A DNA stretch of 64,000 nt from Falsiroseomonas sp051860665 (GCF_051860665.1 NZ_JBHYDM010000002.1:186001-250000); one strand, 5' to 3'. Positions 41,802 to 51,891 are shown, counted from the stretch's first letter. Made by a program: numbers and translations. The notes: a model not told the origin generated them from the sequence alone.

Positions 41802-43670
41802 ATGTCCTCATCCAGCCCCGGCCTCGGGCCCTTCGACTCGATGGAGGAGCTGCGCCGTCTCGCGCCCCGGATCTTCGCCCTCTATCGCCTCGCCCTCGGC
41901 CGCGCGCCGGATGCGGCGGGGCTGGCCGGGCTGGTCGCGGCGTTGCGCGGCGGGATGGGGTGGGAGGCCGCGGCGGCCGGCCTCATCGCCTCCTCCGAGT
42001 TCGGCCGGCATGCGTCCCAGCCCGGGCTGACGCCAGCCGCGCTGGCGCGGCTGGCGGAGGAAGCGGTGGCCGCGGATGCGACGCCCGACTTCACCCTGGC
42101 CCATCCGCAGGGCGCCAGCCTGCAGGATGCCGCCGCCTATCGCCTCTGGATCCAATGCTTCGCCACGCTCGACGAGGCGGATGTCGCGGCGATCCGCGCG
42201 CGGATCGGAGAGGGGCCGCGCATCTCCGTCTGCCTGGCGCTGGGGGAGGGGCCGGTGCTGCCGGCGCTGCACAGCCTGCGCGCGCTGCGGGCCCAGATCT
42301 TCGCGAATTGGCAGCTCTGCCTCGCCGTGCCGGAGGGCCGGCGGGCGGCGCTGCGGGATGGGCTGCGGCGGGCCGGAGAGGCGCCCGTGGAGCCGGTGGG
42401 CACCACCCTCGCCGAGGCGATCGCCGCGGCGGAGGGTGAGTTTCTCACCCTGCTCGACCCCGGCGACGCGCTGGCGCCGGAGGCGCTGGCGGAGGTCGCC
42501 ATCGCCCTGCAGGCGCAGCCCGATCTCGACCTGGTCTTTGCCGATGAGGATGCGATCGCGCCCGGCGGCCAGCGCATGGCGCCGCGCTTCAAGCCTGGCT
42601 GGAGCCCGGAGCCGCTGCGATCGCTGGATTCGGTGGGCCGGCCGTTCTTCCTGCGCCGGTCGCGCCTCGCCCAGCCCGGCACGGCGCTGGCGATGGTGCG
42701 GCAGGTGGCGCTGGCCCGGCCGGAGGCGGTGCGCCACATCCCGGCTGTGCTGCTGCACCGCGCCGCGCCGGCGCCACTGGAAACCCGCACCGCGCCCGCC
42801 GTCTTCAGCGGCACGCCGCCGCTGGTCTCGATCATCATCCCGACGCGCGACCGCGCCGACCTGTTCGGCCCCTGCATCGAGGGCATCCTGCACCGCACGG
42901 ACCACCCGTCGCTGGAGATCCTGCTGGTGGATACCGGCAGCACGGAGCCGGATGCGCTGGCGCTGCTGGAGAAGCTGCGGCCCGATCCGCGCGTGCGAAT
43001 CCTGCACCGCCCCGGCCCCTTCAACTGGTCCGCCGCAAACAACCAGGCCGCCGCCGAGGCGCGCGGCGAGGTGCTGGTCTTCCTGAACAACGACACGGTG
43101 ATGGCGCAGCCCGGCTGGCTTGGCGAGCTGGCAGGTCAGGCGATGCGGCCGGGCATCGGCGTGGTCGGCGCCAAGCTGCTCTATCCCGATGGGCGGGTGC
43201 AGCATGCCGGCGTGGCGCTGGGGCCGGATGGCGCGGCGAAGCACATCCAGCGTTTCGCCCAGGCGACCGACCCCGGCTATCTCGGCCAGCTCGCGGTGGT
43301 GCGGGACGTGGGTGCCGTCACCGGCGCCTGCATGGCGATGCCGCGCCGCGCCTTCGAAGCGCTTGGCGGCTTCGAGGCCGAGCACCTGGCCCTCGAATGG
43401 TCCGATATCGAGATCTGCATCCGCGCCCGCGCGCAGGGCTACCGCGTGCTGTTCACGCCGCATGCGGAGCTGCTGCACCTGGAATCCGCGACCCGCGCCG
43501 ATGCCGGCGACCCCGCGCGCATCGCCCGCTTCGAGAGGGAACAGGCCTGGGTGATGCAGCGCTGGCCGGAGGCCATGCAGCACGACCCCTTCGTCAATCC
43601 GAACCTTTGGGCCACCGACGACGACATCGTACTGGCGCCCGCGCCGCGCCAGCCGCGAAGCTGGCGCTGA
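41802..43670 (+). CDS. DUF4214-GT2 glycosyltransferase
   Basis: A 622-residue protein. Residues 15-75 resemble DUF4214 (YRLALGRAPDAAGLAGLVAA), residues 130-340 look like a degenerate first GT2-like domain, and residues 350-600 are a family 2 glycosyltransferase: VSIIIPTRDRADLFGPCIEG, the metal-site region FLNNDTVMAQPGWLGEL and WSDIEICIRARAQGYRVLFT. It probably transfers a sugar during surface polysaccharide or protein glycosylation. It converges with the GT4 gene at 43672 with one base between stop codons. There is no transmembrane segment. Confidence 0.88.
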   Translation: MSSSSPGLGPFDSMEELRRLAPRIFALYRLALGRAPDAAGLAGLVAALRGGMGWEAAAAGLIASSEFGRHASQPGLTPAALARLAEEAVAADATPDFTLAHPQGASLQDAAAYRLWIQCFATLDEADVAAIRARIGEGPRISVCLALGEGPVLPALHSLRALRAQIFANWQLCLAVPEGRRAALRDGLRRAGEAPVEPVGTTLAEAIAAAEGEFLTLLDPGDALAPEALAEVAIALQAQPDLDLVFADEDAIAPGGQRMAPRFKPGWSPEPLRSLDSVGRPFFLRRSRLAQPGTALAMVRQVALARPEAVRHIPAVLLHRAAPAPLETRTAPAVFSGTPPLVSIIIPTRDRADLFGPCIEGILHRTDHPSLEILLVDTGSTEPDALALLEKLRPDPRVRILHRPGPFNWSAANNQAAAEARGEVLVFLNNDTVMAQPGWLGELAGQAMRPGIGVVGAKLLYPDGRVQHAGVALGPDGAAKHIQRFAQATDPGYLGQLAVVRDVGAVTGACMAMPRRAFEALGGFEAEHLALEWSDIEICIRARAQGYRVLFTPHAELLHLESATRADAGDPARIARFEREQAWVMQRWPEAMQHDPFVNPNLWATDDDIVLAPAPRQPRSWR

Positions 43671-43676
43671 GTCAGC
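43666..43676. terminator. Palindrome joining two convergent stop codons
   Basis: gctgagtcagc is an 11-bp inverted repeat with a single central base. It contains the TGA of the plus-strand GT2 gene and the TGA of the minus-strand GT4 gene. As a terminator it would be weak; it is listed because the same arrangement recurs elsewhere in the window. Confidence 0.3.
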
Positions 43677-45147
43677 CCCGCTTCGCGCGGCCGAGCCGCA
43701 TCAGCAGCTCCTCCCAGCGCGGCATCAGCGTGGCCGGGCTGTAGAGCCGGGCCTGGCGCAGCCCCGTCGCGCCGAGCTGGGCGAGATAGCCCTCCTGCGC
43801 CGGCAGCTCGGCGAATTGCGCGATCAGCTCGGCCATCGCTTCCGCGCTATAGGGGTCGAAATACTCCGCGCCCTCGCCATAGACCCAGCGGTGGACCGGG
43901 ATGTCGGAGGCGATGACGGGCGTGCCGCAGGCCATGGATTCCACGCCCGAATAGTCGAAGCCCTCGGCCCGGCTCGGGCTGACCACGCAATGCGCGGCGG
44001 AGTAGAGCCGTCGCAGCTCCGGCAGCGGCACGGCGGAGAGGTGATGCGCCGCGCCGCGCTTCACCAGCCCCTTCAGCGCCGCCATCTCGGCATCCGAGCG
44101 CCAGCCGGGATTGGCCACGACCACCAGGCGCATCGGCACCTGGCTCATCTGCTGCGCCATCTCGAAGGCTTCGAAGAGCTTCATGTAGTTCTTGCGCGGC
44201 TCCAGCGTGGAGACCGCCATCACCAGCCGCGTGCCCTCGGCCGGCGGCTTCACGCCACCGCCGGTCTTCGGGCTGGCGCGACGGGCCAGGATCTCCTGCA
44301 CCATCGGCCAGGCGATGGACTCCGGCCGGAACTCGGCGGACAGCAGCGCGGGGATGGTCAGCACGCGCGATTCCGCCTCGGGGAAGAGCTTCAGCACATC
44401 CTCCCGCACCGGCTCCGAGTCGCAGACGAAGGTGGCGCCGGCTTCCATGTTCCGCGCCATCATGCGGCCATGGCTGGTGGCATGCGGCCAGGGATCGCCG
44501 ATGGTATGCGGGCTGGTCAGCGGCAGGGCGTCGTAATAGCGCACCACCATCTGCGTACTGGCCGGGATCCGATAGGGCGAGACGCTGGCAGCGAAGAACA
44601 GGTCCCATCCCGTGCTGTCCAGCTTCTTCGCGAAGGGCTTCGGCAGCATCGCGAGATGCCGCGCATTCTCATGGCCCAGCTCGGTGGCGAAGAACTGCGC
44701 CCGGCCGATGATGTCGCGGCGCTCGGGCGGCAGGGTTTTGTCGAAGAGCTTGGTCCAGAGATAGTCCTCGAACATCTCCCGGTCGATCGGCCGGTCCAGC
44801 GTCTCCGGCCGATGCGCTGTCACCAAGGCGGAGAAGGGATAGAGAATCCGGTTCCGCAGTCGCCCGGGCAGCAGCCGCAGCGGCAGGGGCAGGGGGTGCC
44901 GCTTGCTGTCCTGGGCGATGATCATGCGGGTCTGCTGCATCACGTTCTCGTAGGCCGAACGCGGCGCCCGTTCGCGCGGGGCGCGGTGGTGAATGCCGGA
45001 GGCGAGGCCCGCCAGGCGCCCGAAGGGCATCTCGCTGAAATGGGCGAAGAGCAGCCTCAATTCCTGCGGAATGCCTGCAAAACCCTCATAGCAGTTGCGG
45101 AGATCCACCAGCAGCGAGGGGGAGGCATCCGGGCCGCGGAAATCCAT
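43672..45147 (-). CDS. GT4-family glycosyltransferase
   Basis: A 491-residue GT-B glycosyltransferase. The donor-binding half is clear: LVMAVSTLEPRKNYMKLFEA, then RLVVVANPGWRSD, the LPELRRLYSAAHCVVSPSRA block and the E-x7-E type EGFDYSGVESMACGTPVIAS. The N-terminal half is less conserved and begins SLLVDLRNCYEGFAGIPQEL. It is divergent from the large methyltransferase-glycosyltransferase gene, so the two share a promoter region at 45148-45305. Sugar donor and acceptor are unknown. Confidence 0.88.
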   Translation of the reverse strand: MDFRGPDASPSLLVDLRNCYEGFAGIPQELRLLFAHFSEMPFGRLAGLASGIHHRAPRERAPRSAYENVMQQTRMIIAQDSKRHPLPLPLRLLPGRLRNRILYPFSALVTAHRPETLDRPIDREMFEDYLWTKLFDKTLPPERRDIIGRAQFFATELGHENARHLAMLPKPFAKKLDSTGWDLFFAASVSPYRIPASTQMVVRYYDALPLTSPHTIGDPWPHATSHGRMMARNMEAGATFVCDSEPVREDVLKLFPEAESRVLTIPALLSAEFRPESIAWPMVQEILARRASPKTGGGVKPPAEGTRLVMAVSTLEPRKNYMKLFEAFEMAQQMSQVPMRLVVVANPGWRSDAEMAALKGLVKRGAAHHLSAVPLPELRRLYSAAHCVVSPSRAEGFDYSGVESMACGTPVIASDIPVHRWVYGEGAEYFDPYSAEAMAELIAQFAELPAQEGYLAQLGATGLRQARLYSPATLMPRWEELLMRLGRAKRG

Positions 45148-45305
45148 TGCACCATCCAACCGAAGACCGCCGCGGGGGGTCCCGCGGCCTGGGCGGTGCC
45201 TTAGGCCAAGCGAGACGGATGGCAAAGACCTCTGGCGGCGCGGCGCCCTAGAACCTATCAGTCTCACCAATCGAGCCTGATGCGGTTTTGGGGGATCACG
45301 ATATT

Positions 45306-48300
45306 GTGCTAAATAGATCGCCGGAAGTTCAAGTCCATACGCGCGCGGACGGCAACTTCCGCTTTCTGCAACCGCGCCAGTCGCTTCCCTTCACTGGGGA
45401 ACGCATGACGAGTTCGGTGCAGGGTCAGATCGAATTCGAGCACCTGCACCGCTACTGCATCGCGCGTGACTTGTGCGATGGGCTGGACGTGCTGGATGTC
45501 GCCTCCGGCGAGGGCTATGGCGCGGCCATCCTGGCCTCGCTGGCGCGCAGTGTCGTGGGCGTCGAGATCGACCAGGACTCGGTCGACCACGCGAAGGCGC
45601 AATATGCCTCCGACAAGCTGCGCTTCCTCCAGGGCGACGCCCTGGCGCTGCCGCTGCCCGATGCCAGCATCGACCTCGTCGTCTCCTTCGAGACGCTGGA
45701 GCATCTGCCGGACCAGGCGAAATTCCTCTCCGAGGTGCGGCGCGTGCTGCGGCCGGGCGGGCTGTTCCTGGTCAGCACGCCGGAACGCATGGTCTATTCG
45801 GCCGCCGGCAGCGACCCCAACCCCTATCACGTGCTGGAGCTGACGGAGGCCGAGTTCGGCACCCTGCTCTCGCGCCATTTCGCCGCCAGCCAGGTGCTGC
45901 GGCAGCGCCCGGCGCTGGGCTCCGTCATCGCCGGCGCCGAGCCGGGCTGGCGCAGCTATGAGCGCCGCTCGGCGGAGGTGATCGAGGCGACCTCCGGCCT
46001 GGCGCGGCCGCATTACCTGCTGGGCCTGGCCGGCGATGGCGCGCTGCCGCCGCTCGCCTCCTCCGCCTATCTCGACCGCAGGCGCGTGCATGATGTGATG
46101 GAGGCGGCGACCCGCTTCCCCGCCACCCAGGCGCAGCTGGAGACCGTGGTCGCCGAGCGCGACGCGGCCCGCGCCGAAGCCGCGCGGCTGCGGCAGGAGC
46201 TGGAGGCGCTGGCGCCGCAATCGCGGGCCAGCCAGGCGGAGGCCGCGCGTCACGCCGCCGAGAAGCTGGCCCTTGCAGAGGCACTCGAAGCCGAGCGCGC
46301 CCGGCGCGAGGCGGTGGAGCTGCAGCAGCGCCGGACGGTGATGGAGCGCGACGAGGCGCGCCGCGGCGGCGCCGCGGCCATGGAGGCGGCGCTGCGCCAG
46401 CAGCGCGAGACCGCGCGCGGCGAGCTGGCGCGGCAGGAGGCCGATGCGCATGCCCGGCTGCATGCCGTCCAGCAGGCCCGCGCGCGGGCGGAGGCGCATG
46501 AGGCGCATCTGCTGAACCTTCTGCACAATATCCACACCAGCACCGGCTGGCGCGCGCTGGGCCCGCTGCGCTGGTTCGGCCGGCGGCACCCTGGGGCCGC
46601 CCGCATGCTGGGCCGCGGCGTGAAGCTGGCCTGGTGGACCGCGACCCTGCAGCTCGGCACGCGCTACCAGCAATGGCGGCAGAACCAGGCGCGGCTGCGC
46701 CTGGCCGCGCCCGAGCCGGCCCCCATCCTGGAAGCCCCCGCGGCGCCCCCAGCGGCGCCCCCGGGGGAAGCGCCGGTGGCGGAGGCGATCGCACCGCCGA
46801 CCGTCTTCGAGGTCGCCCCTGCCGTCGCGCCGGCGCCCCCGCCGCCGCCGAAGCGCGACCTGCGCCAGGACTTCACCGCCGCGCATGGCGACCTGCCCAT
46901 CGCCTTCCCGGCGGTCGCGGCGCCCGCCGTCTCCGTCATCATCCCGGCCTATCGGGGCCTGGCGGATCTGGAGGCCTGCCTGCGCTCCCTGGTCGCGACG
47001 CGGGATGGCGGGCCGAGCTTCGAGGTGGTGCTGGTCGATGACGACCCGGCCCATCCCGTGCTGCCCGCCATCCCCGAAAGCCCCGGCCTGCAGCGCCTGG
47101 CCAATGCCGAGAACCTCGGCTTCCTGCGCAGCTGCAACCGCGGCGCCGCCGCGGCGCGCGGGCGGCACCTGTGCTTCCTGAACAGCGACACGATCGTGCA
47201 GCCCGGCTGGCTCGCCGCGCTGGTCGAGGTGGCGGAGACGGTGCCGCGCGCCGGCCTGGTCGGCGGCATGCTGCTGAACCGCGACGGCACGGTGCAGGAC
47301 GCCGGCTGGCGCATCTGCGGCAATGGCTGGGGCTACCCGATCGGCCGCGATGCCAGCGCCGCGGACGGCGCCTATACCTATCGGCGCGAGGTCGATTGCG
47401 TCACCGGCGCCTGCTTCCTGATGGCGCGGCAGGTCTTCGACGCGCTGGGCGGCTTCGACGAGCACTACGCGCCCGCCTTCTACGAGGAATTCGACCTCGC
47501 CTTCCGCGCCCGCGCGCGGGGCCTGTCCGTGATCTACGAGCCGCGCAGCCGCGTCGTGCACCTCGGCAGCGCCTCCTACGGCGCGGAGGCACGGGACCGG
47601 CTGTCCTCGGCCAACCACGCCAAGTTCACCGCGCGCTTCGCCGATGTGCTACGCAAGCACCCCTGGGACCGCGGCGATGAATTCGAGCTGCGCCACGCGG
47701 CGGGCGAGGGGCCGGTGCTGCTGGTGGTGGACCATGCCGTGCCGCGGCCGGACCGCCATGCCGGCGACGTCACCATGTTCCGCTACCTGGACCTGATGGC
47801 GGCCTCCGGCTGGCGCGTGGTCTTCGCGCCGATCGATGGCCTGGCCGAGGGCCCGGCGGCGGAGGCGCTGGAGATGCGCGGCATCGAGCTGGTGCGCGCG
47901 CCGAAGACGGCGGAGGACTGGCTGGCCGCTCATGGCCGCCATCTGCATGCCGTCTGGCTGGCCCGGCCCGATGTGGCGCAGCGGCTGATCGGCCCGGTGC
48001 GGGCGCATAGCAAGGCCCTGCTCGCCTACTACACCCACGACCTGCACCACCAGCGCATGCGGCGCGAGGCGGAGCTGCGGGAGGATCCGGCGCTGCATGC
48101 CGAGGCCGACCGCATGGAGGCGGTGGAGACCGGGATCTTCCGCGCGGTGGACCGCGTGACCACGCCGAGCGAGGCGGAGGCCGCGCTGATCCGCACCCTG
48201 GTGCCGGGGCGCGAGGTGCTGGCCATCCCGCCCTATTTCTTCGAGGACCACGAGATCCGCGCGCATGAGGCGGCGCATTTCGCGACGCGGCGCGACGTCG

Positions 48301-49541
48301 TCTTCGTCGGCGGCTTCCCGCATACGCCCAATGTCGATGCCGCGCTGCTGCTGGTGAACGAGGTGATGCCCGAGGTGTGGCAGGAGGAGCCGGAGGCCCG
48401 CCTGGTGCTGGTCGGCTACGCGCCACCGCCCGAGGTGCAGGCGCTGGCCGGGCCGCGCGTGGTGGTGACCGGCCAGGTGCCGAAGGTCGAGCCCTATCTG
48501 GAGGAGGCCCGGCTGAACCTGGCGCCGCTGCGTTACGGCGCGGGGGTGAAGGGCAAGGTGGTGCAGGCGCTGCAGAACGGCGTGCCGGTGGTGACCACCG
48601 CGGTGGGGGCGGAGGGCATCGGCCTCGAGCCCGGCACGGAGGCGCTGGTCGAGGAAAGCCCGACCGCGCTGGCCGCCGCGGCGCTCGCACTGCTGCGCGA
48701 CCCGGCGCGCTGCGCGGCGCTGTCCGAGGCGGGCGCGGCGCTGGTGCGGCGGCGCTTCTCCCGCAGCGCCGGGCGGCGCGCCGCCGCGCAGGTCTTCGAC
48801 ACGCGGCGCTGCACCGTCTGCGGCTCCGCGCGGCTGACGCCGATCGAGGGTGCAGATCTGCGCGAATCGATCCGCTGCACCAGCTGCTTCGCGCTCGGCC
48901 GCAGCCAGGCGGTGGCACGCGTGCTGCTCGACCGCTTCGGCCAGGGCGGCGAGGAATCGCTGGCCGAGCTGCGGCGCGGGGAGCCGGCGCTGCGGCTGCA
49001 TGAGCTGGGCTTCGTCGGCGGCATCGCGGAGACGCTGCGCGGCTGGGGCGGCTATTCCTCCTCCGAATACTTCGACGATGTGCCGCCGGGCCAGACGGGC
49101 CCGCAGGGCGTGCGCTGCGAGGATGTGACGCGGCTGACCTTCGCGGATGAGAGCTTCGACATCGTGCTGAGCCAGGACGTGATGGAGCATGTGCCGGACC
49201 CGCGGCGCGGCTTCGCCGAGACCTTCCGCGTGCTGCGGCCGGGGGGGGCGCATATCTTCACCATCCCGCAGAACCGCGACCTGCGGCACAGCGTGACCCG
49301 CACGCGGCTCGGCCCGCAGGGTCTGAAACACCTGCTGCCGGCCGCCTATCACGGCGACCCGGTGCGGGAGGGCGGCGCGCTGGTCTTCACCGATTTCGGG
49401 CTGGACCTGCCGGAGCTGATCGAATCGGTGGGCTTCACCCTGCGCGAGCACGAGGTCCGCATCCCCGGCGCCGATGCCGAATTGCGGGTCTTCGAGGCGG
49501 TGAAGCCCGCGACGGCGGCCGAGGCGAGGAACCCGGCTTGA
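45306..49541 (+). CDS. Giant methyltransferase-GT2-GT4-methyltransferase protein
   Basis: About 1411 residues. An N-terminal SAM methyltransferase follows a typical FTGERMTSSVQGQIEFEHLH start (DVASGEGYG near 65; VSFETLEHLPDQ). A coiled coil spans about 280-395 and a Pro/Ala linker about 450-515. GT2 starts near 538 (VSVIIPAYRGLADLEACL; FLNSDTIVQPGWLAAL). A GT4-like domain covers about 800-1150 (VVFVGGFPHTPNVDAALLLV; YGAGVKGKVVQALQNGVPVV). Two Cys-x-x-Cys pairs near 1168-1195 precede a second methyltransferase (LSQDVMEHVPDPRRGF near 1284). GTG 45306 is preferred over TTG 45288; ATG at the later GERMT would cut the conserved start. It probably builds and methylates a surface glycan. Confidence 0.88.
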   Translation: MLNRSPEVQVHTRADGNFRFLQPRQSLPFTGERMTSSVQGQIEFEHLHRYCIARDLCDGLDVLDVASGEGYGAAILASLARSVVGVEIDQDSVDHAKAQYASDKLRFLQGDALALPLPDASIDLVVSFETLEHLPDQAKFLSEVRRVLRPGGLFLVSTPERMVYSAAGSDPNPYHVLELTEAEFGTLLSRHFAASQVLRQRPALGSVIAGAEPGWRSYERRSAEVIEATSGLARPHYLLGLAGDGALPPLASSAYLDRRRVHDVMEAATRFPATQAQLETVVAERDAARAEAARLRQELEALAPQSRASQAEAARHAAEKLALAEALEAERARREAVELQQRRTVMERDEARRGGAAAMEAALRQQRETARGELARQEADAHARLHAVQQARARAEAHEAHLLNLLHNIHTSTGWRALGPLRWFGRRHPGAARMLGRGVKLAWWTATLQLGTRYQQWRQNQARLRLAAPEPAPILEAPAAPPAAPPGEAPVAEAIAPPTVFEVAPAVAPAPPPPPKRDLRQDFTAAHGDLPIAFPAVAAPAVSVIIPAYRGLADLEACLRSLVATRDGGPSFEVVLVDDDPAHPVLPAIPESPGLQRLANAENLGFLRSCNRGAAAARGRHLCFLNSDTIVQPGWLAALVEVAETVPRAGLVGGMLLNRDGTVQDAGWRICGNGWGYPIGRDASAADGAYTYRREVDCVTGACFLMARQVFDALGGFDEHYAPAFYEEFDLAFRARARGLSVIYEPRSRVVHLGSASYGAEARDRLSSANHAKFTARFADVLRKHPWDRGDEFELRHAAGEGPVLLVVDHAVPRPDRHAGDVTMFRYLDLMAASGWRVVFAPIDGLAEGPAAEALEMRGIELVRAPKTAEDWLAAHGRHLHAVWLARPDVAQRLIGPVRAHSKALLAYYTHDLHHQRMRREAELREDPALHAEADRMEAVETGIFRAVDRVTTPSEAEAALIRTLVPGREVLAIPPYFFEDHEIRAHEAAHFATRRDVVFVGGFPHTPNVDAALLLVNEVMPEVWQEEPEARLVLVGYAPPPEVQALAGPRVVVTGQVPKVEPYLEEARLNLAPLRYGAGVKGKVVQALQNGVPVVTTAVGAEGIGLEPGTEALVEESPTALAAAALALLRDPARCAALSEAGAALVRRRFSRSAGRRAAAQVFDTRRCTVCGSARLTPIEGADLRESIRCTSCFALGRSQAVARVLLDRFGQGGEESLAELRRGEPALRLHELGFVGGIAETLRGWGGYSSSEYFDDVPPGQTGPQGVRCEDVTRLTFADESFDIVLSQDVMEHVPDPRRGFAETFRVLRPGGAHIFTIPQNRDLRHSVTRTRLGPQGLKHLLPAAYHGDPVREGGALVFTDFGLDLPELIESVGFTLREHEVRIPGADAELRVFEAVKPATAAEARNPA

Positions 49542-50725
49542 GCCTGCTGCACCGCGGCTGGAGCCTGCTGCCGCGCCGGATGCGGCGGGAGGCGCTGTTC
49601 GGGCTGATGGCGCTGCGCGCGCCGCGCATCGCGCGGCCGGCGCCGGATGGCCAGGGCCCGCTGGCGCATGCCGGCTATTTCAGCGCGATGAGCGGCCTCG
49701 GCACCGCCGCACGGCGGCTGCAGGCCGGGCTCGCCACGCGCGGCCTGGCGGCGGCGCAGATCGACCTGACCGGCCCGCTGCGCCAGGGGCCGGTGGCGCC
49801 GGGGCAGGGGACGGCGCGGGATGTGGCGCCGGGCCCCGGCACGCTGCTGGTGCATGTCAACGGGCCCATGCTGCCCTGGGCGCTGGTGGAACTCGGCCGG
49901 CAGGTGGTGGCGGGCAAGCGGGTGATCGCGGTCTGGAACTGGGAATTGCCGGTGCTGCCGGCCGATTGGCGGCGCGGCTTCGATTGCTGCCACGAGATCT
50001 GGGCCGGCTCCCGCTTCACGGCGGAGGCCTTTTCCGGCCCTGTCGGAAGCAGCCGCGTGCCGGTGCGGATCGTGCCCTATCCGGTGCTGCCCGCCGCGCC
50101 GGCCGCGCTGGGGCGGGACGCCTTCGGCCTGCCGCCCGGCGCCTTCGTCGCGCTGCAGGTCTTCGATGCCGCGTCCTCCATCGCGCGGAAGAACCCGGCG
50201 GCGGCCATCGCCGCGCATGGCGCGGCCTTCGGCGACGACCCGGACCGGATCCTGCTGCTCAAGGTGCACAATACGGCCCGCGCCGGGGAGGCCTGGCGCG
50301 AGGTGGCGGAGCTGGCCGCGGCCCGCCCCAATGTCCGCGTGCTGGATGCCAGCCTGCCGGAGAGCGAGCTTTCCGCGCTGATCCTGGCCTGCGACGTGCT
50401 CGTCTCCCTGCACCGGGCGGAAGGCTTCGGCTTCACCCTGGCGGAAGCCCTGGCGCTCGGCCGGCCGGTGGTGGCCACCGGCTGGTCCGGCAACCTGGAC
50501 TTCATGGATGCGCCCGGGGCGCATGCGGTGCCGGTGCAACTGCGGCCGGCTGAGGATCTGCAGGCCACCTACGACGTGCCCGGCGCCGCCTGGGCGGAGC
50601 CCGATGTCGCCGCGGCGGCGCAGTTCCTGCGGCGCATCGCCGAAACCCCCGCGCTGTGCCGGCCCCCGCCGCACGCCTTCCCGGCGCCCGACTACCAGGC
50701 GCTGCTGCAGCGACCGCCGCACTGA
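49538..50725 (+). CDS. GT4-family glycosyltransferase
   Basis: A 395-residue GT-B enzyme. The acceptor half begins after GPLAHAGYFSAMSGLGTAAR, and the donor site includes FDAASSIARKNPAAAIAA, ILLLKVHN and the HRAEGFGFTLAEALALGRPV block. The segment VWNWELPVLPADWRRGFDCC plus EIWAGSRFTAEAF is typical of bacterial surface-polysaccharide GT4 proteins. The TTG start overlaps the stop of the giant upstream gene (ttga), showing tight coupling. Donor unknown. Confidence 0.87.
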   Translation: MSLLHRGWSLLPRRMRREALFGLMALRAPRIARPAPDGQGPLAHAGYFSAMSGLGTAARRLQAGLATRGLAAAQIDLTGPLRQGPVAPGQGTARDVAPGPGTLLVHVNGPMLPWALVELGRQVVAGKRVIAVWNWELPVLPADWRRGFDCCHEIWAGSRFTAEAFSGPVGSSRVPVRIVPYPVLPAAPAALGRDAFGLPPGAFVALQVFDAASSIARKNPAAAIAAHGAAFGDDPDRILLLKVHNTARAGEAWREVAELAAARPNVRVLDASLPESELSALILACDVLVSLHRAEGFGFTLAEALALGRPVVATGWSGNLDFMDAPGAHAVPVQLRPAEDLQATYDVPGAAWAEPDVAAAAQFLRRIAETPALCRPPPHAFPAPDYQALLQRPPH

Positions 50726-50856
50726 AGCAGCCGCGGCGCGATCCCTACCCCTGCATCCCGCGGCGCCTTCGCGCGTTGTCGCCACGGGGATTGCAGACCA
50801 CCCCTTCAGTGCCCCCACCTTGAGTGCAATGCGGCCGCGGCCGTGGAGACAAGCCT

Positions 50857-51891
50857 ATGACGAAGACTGCTTTGGTAACCGGCATCACCGGCCAGGACGG
50901 CGCCTATCTGGCCCGGCTGCTGCTGTCCAAGGGCTACAAGGTGGCCGGCACCTTCCGCCGCTCCTCCTCCTCCAATGACGGCCGGCTGCGCGAGCTGGGC
51001 ATCGAGGACCAGGTGGAGCGGGTCGACCTCGACCTCTATGAGCTGAGCAACATCCTGCGCGCCTTCGACAAGGTGAAGCCGGACGAGGTCTACAACCTGG
51101 CCGCCCAGAGCTTCGTCGGCCTGTCCTTCGAACAGCCGATCTACACCGCCGAGATCGATGCGCTCGGCCCGGCACGGCTGCTGGAGGCGGTGCGCAAGGC
51201 GGGCGGCGACACGCGCTTCTACCAGGCCAGCACGTCCGAGATGTTCGGCAAGGTGCAGGCGGTTCCGCAGGTGGAGGGCACGCCCTTCTACCCCCGCAGC
51301 CCCTATGGCGTGGCCAAGCTCTATGCGCATTGGCTGACGGTGAACTACCGCGAGAGCTACGGCCTCTACGCCGCCAGCGGCATCCTGTTCAACCATGAGT
51401 CGCCGCTGCGCGGCATCGACTTCGTCACCCGCAAGATCACCTACAGCCTGGCGCTGCTGAAGCACGGCAAGCTGGATGTGCTGCGCCTCGGCAATCTCGA
51501 TGCGCGGCGCGACTGGGGCTATGCGGACGACTACGTGCGCGGCATGTGGCTGATGCTGCAGCAGGATCAGCCCGATGATTTCGTGCTGGCCACCGGCGAG
51601 ACGCGCACGGTGCGCGAATTCGTCGAGCGCGCGGCGGAGCCGCTGGGCTTCGACATCCAGTGGCAGGGCGTGGGCGAGGCGGAGACGGGCCGCGACCGCA
51701 GGACCGGCAAGGTGATCGTCGCCGTCGATCCGGCCTTCTACCGCCCGGCCGAAGTGGACCTGCTGGTGGGCTCCGCCGCCAAGGCGCAGCAGCATCTGGG
51801 CTGGGCGCCGGAGACCAGCTTTGCCGAGATGGTGGCGATGATGGCGGAGGCGGATGATCGGCGCGTCGCGGAGAACCGCGCGCCGATCTGA
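50857..51891 (+). CDS. gmd: GDP-mannose 4,6-dehydratase
   Basis: A 344-residue extended SDR that makes GDP-4-keto-6-deoxymannose, precursor of GDP-fucose, rhamnose or perosamine. The cofactor motif is TGITGQDGAYLA, with STSEMFGKVQ and the Tyr-x3-Lys in SPYGVAKLYAHW; NHESPLRG is characteristic of Gmd. ATG 50857 fits. It closes the glycosylation cluster, implying a 6-deoxyhexose in the glycan. No partner reductase or epimerase is in the window. The last eight codons, including the stop, are duplicated in tandem immediately downstream. Confidence 0.95.
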   Translation: MTKTALVTGITGQDGAYLARLLLSKGYKVAGTFRRSSSSNDGRLRELGIEDQVERVDLDLYELSNILRAFDKVKPDEVYNLAAQSFVGLSFEQPIYTAEIDALGPARLLEAVRKAGGDTRFYQASTSEMFGKVQAVPQVEGTPFYPRSPYGVAKLYAHWLTVNYRESYGLYAASGILFNHESPLRGIDFVTRKITYSLALLKHGKLDVLRLGNLDARRDWGYADDYVRGMWLMLQQDQPDDFVLATGETRTVREFVERAAEPLGFDIQWQGVGEAETGRDRRTGKVIVAVDPAFYRPAEVDLLVGSAAKAQQHLGWAPETSFAEMVAMMAEADDRRVAENRAPI

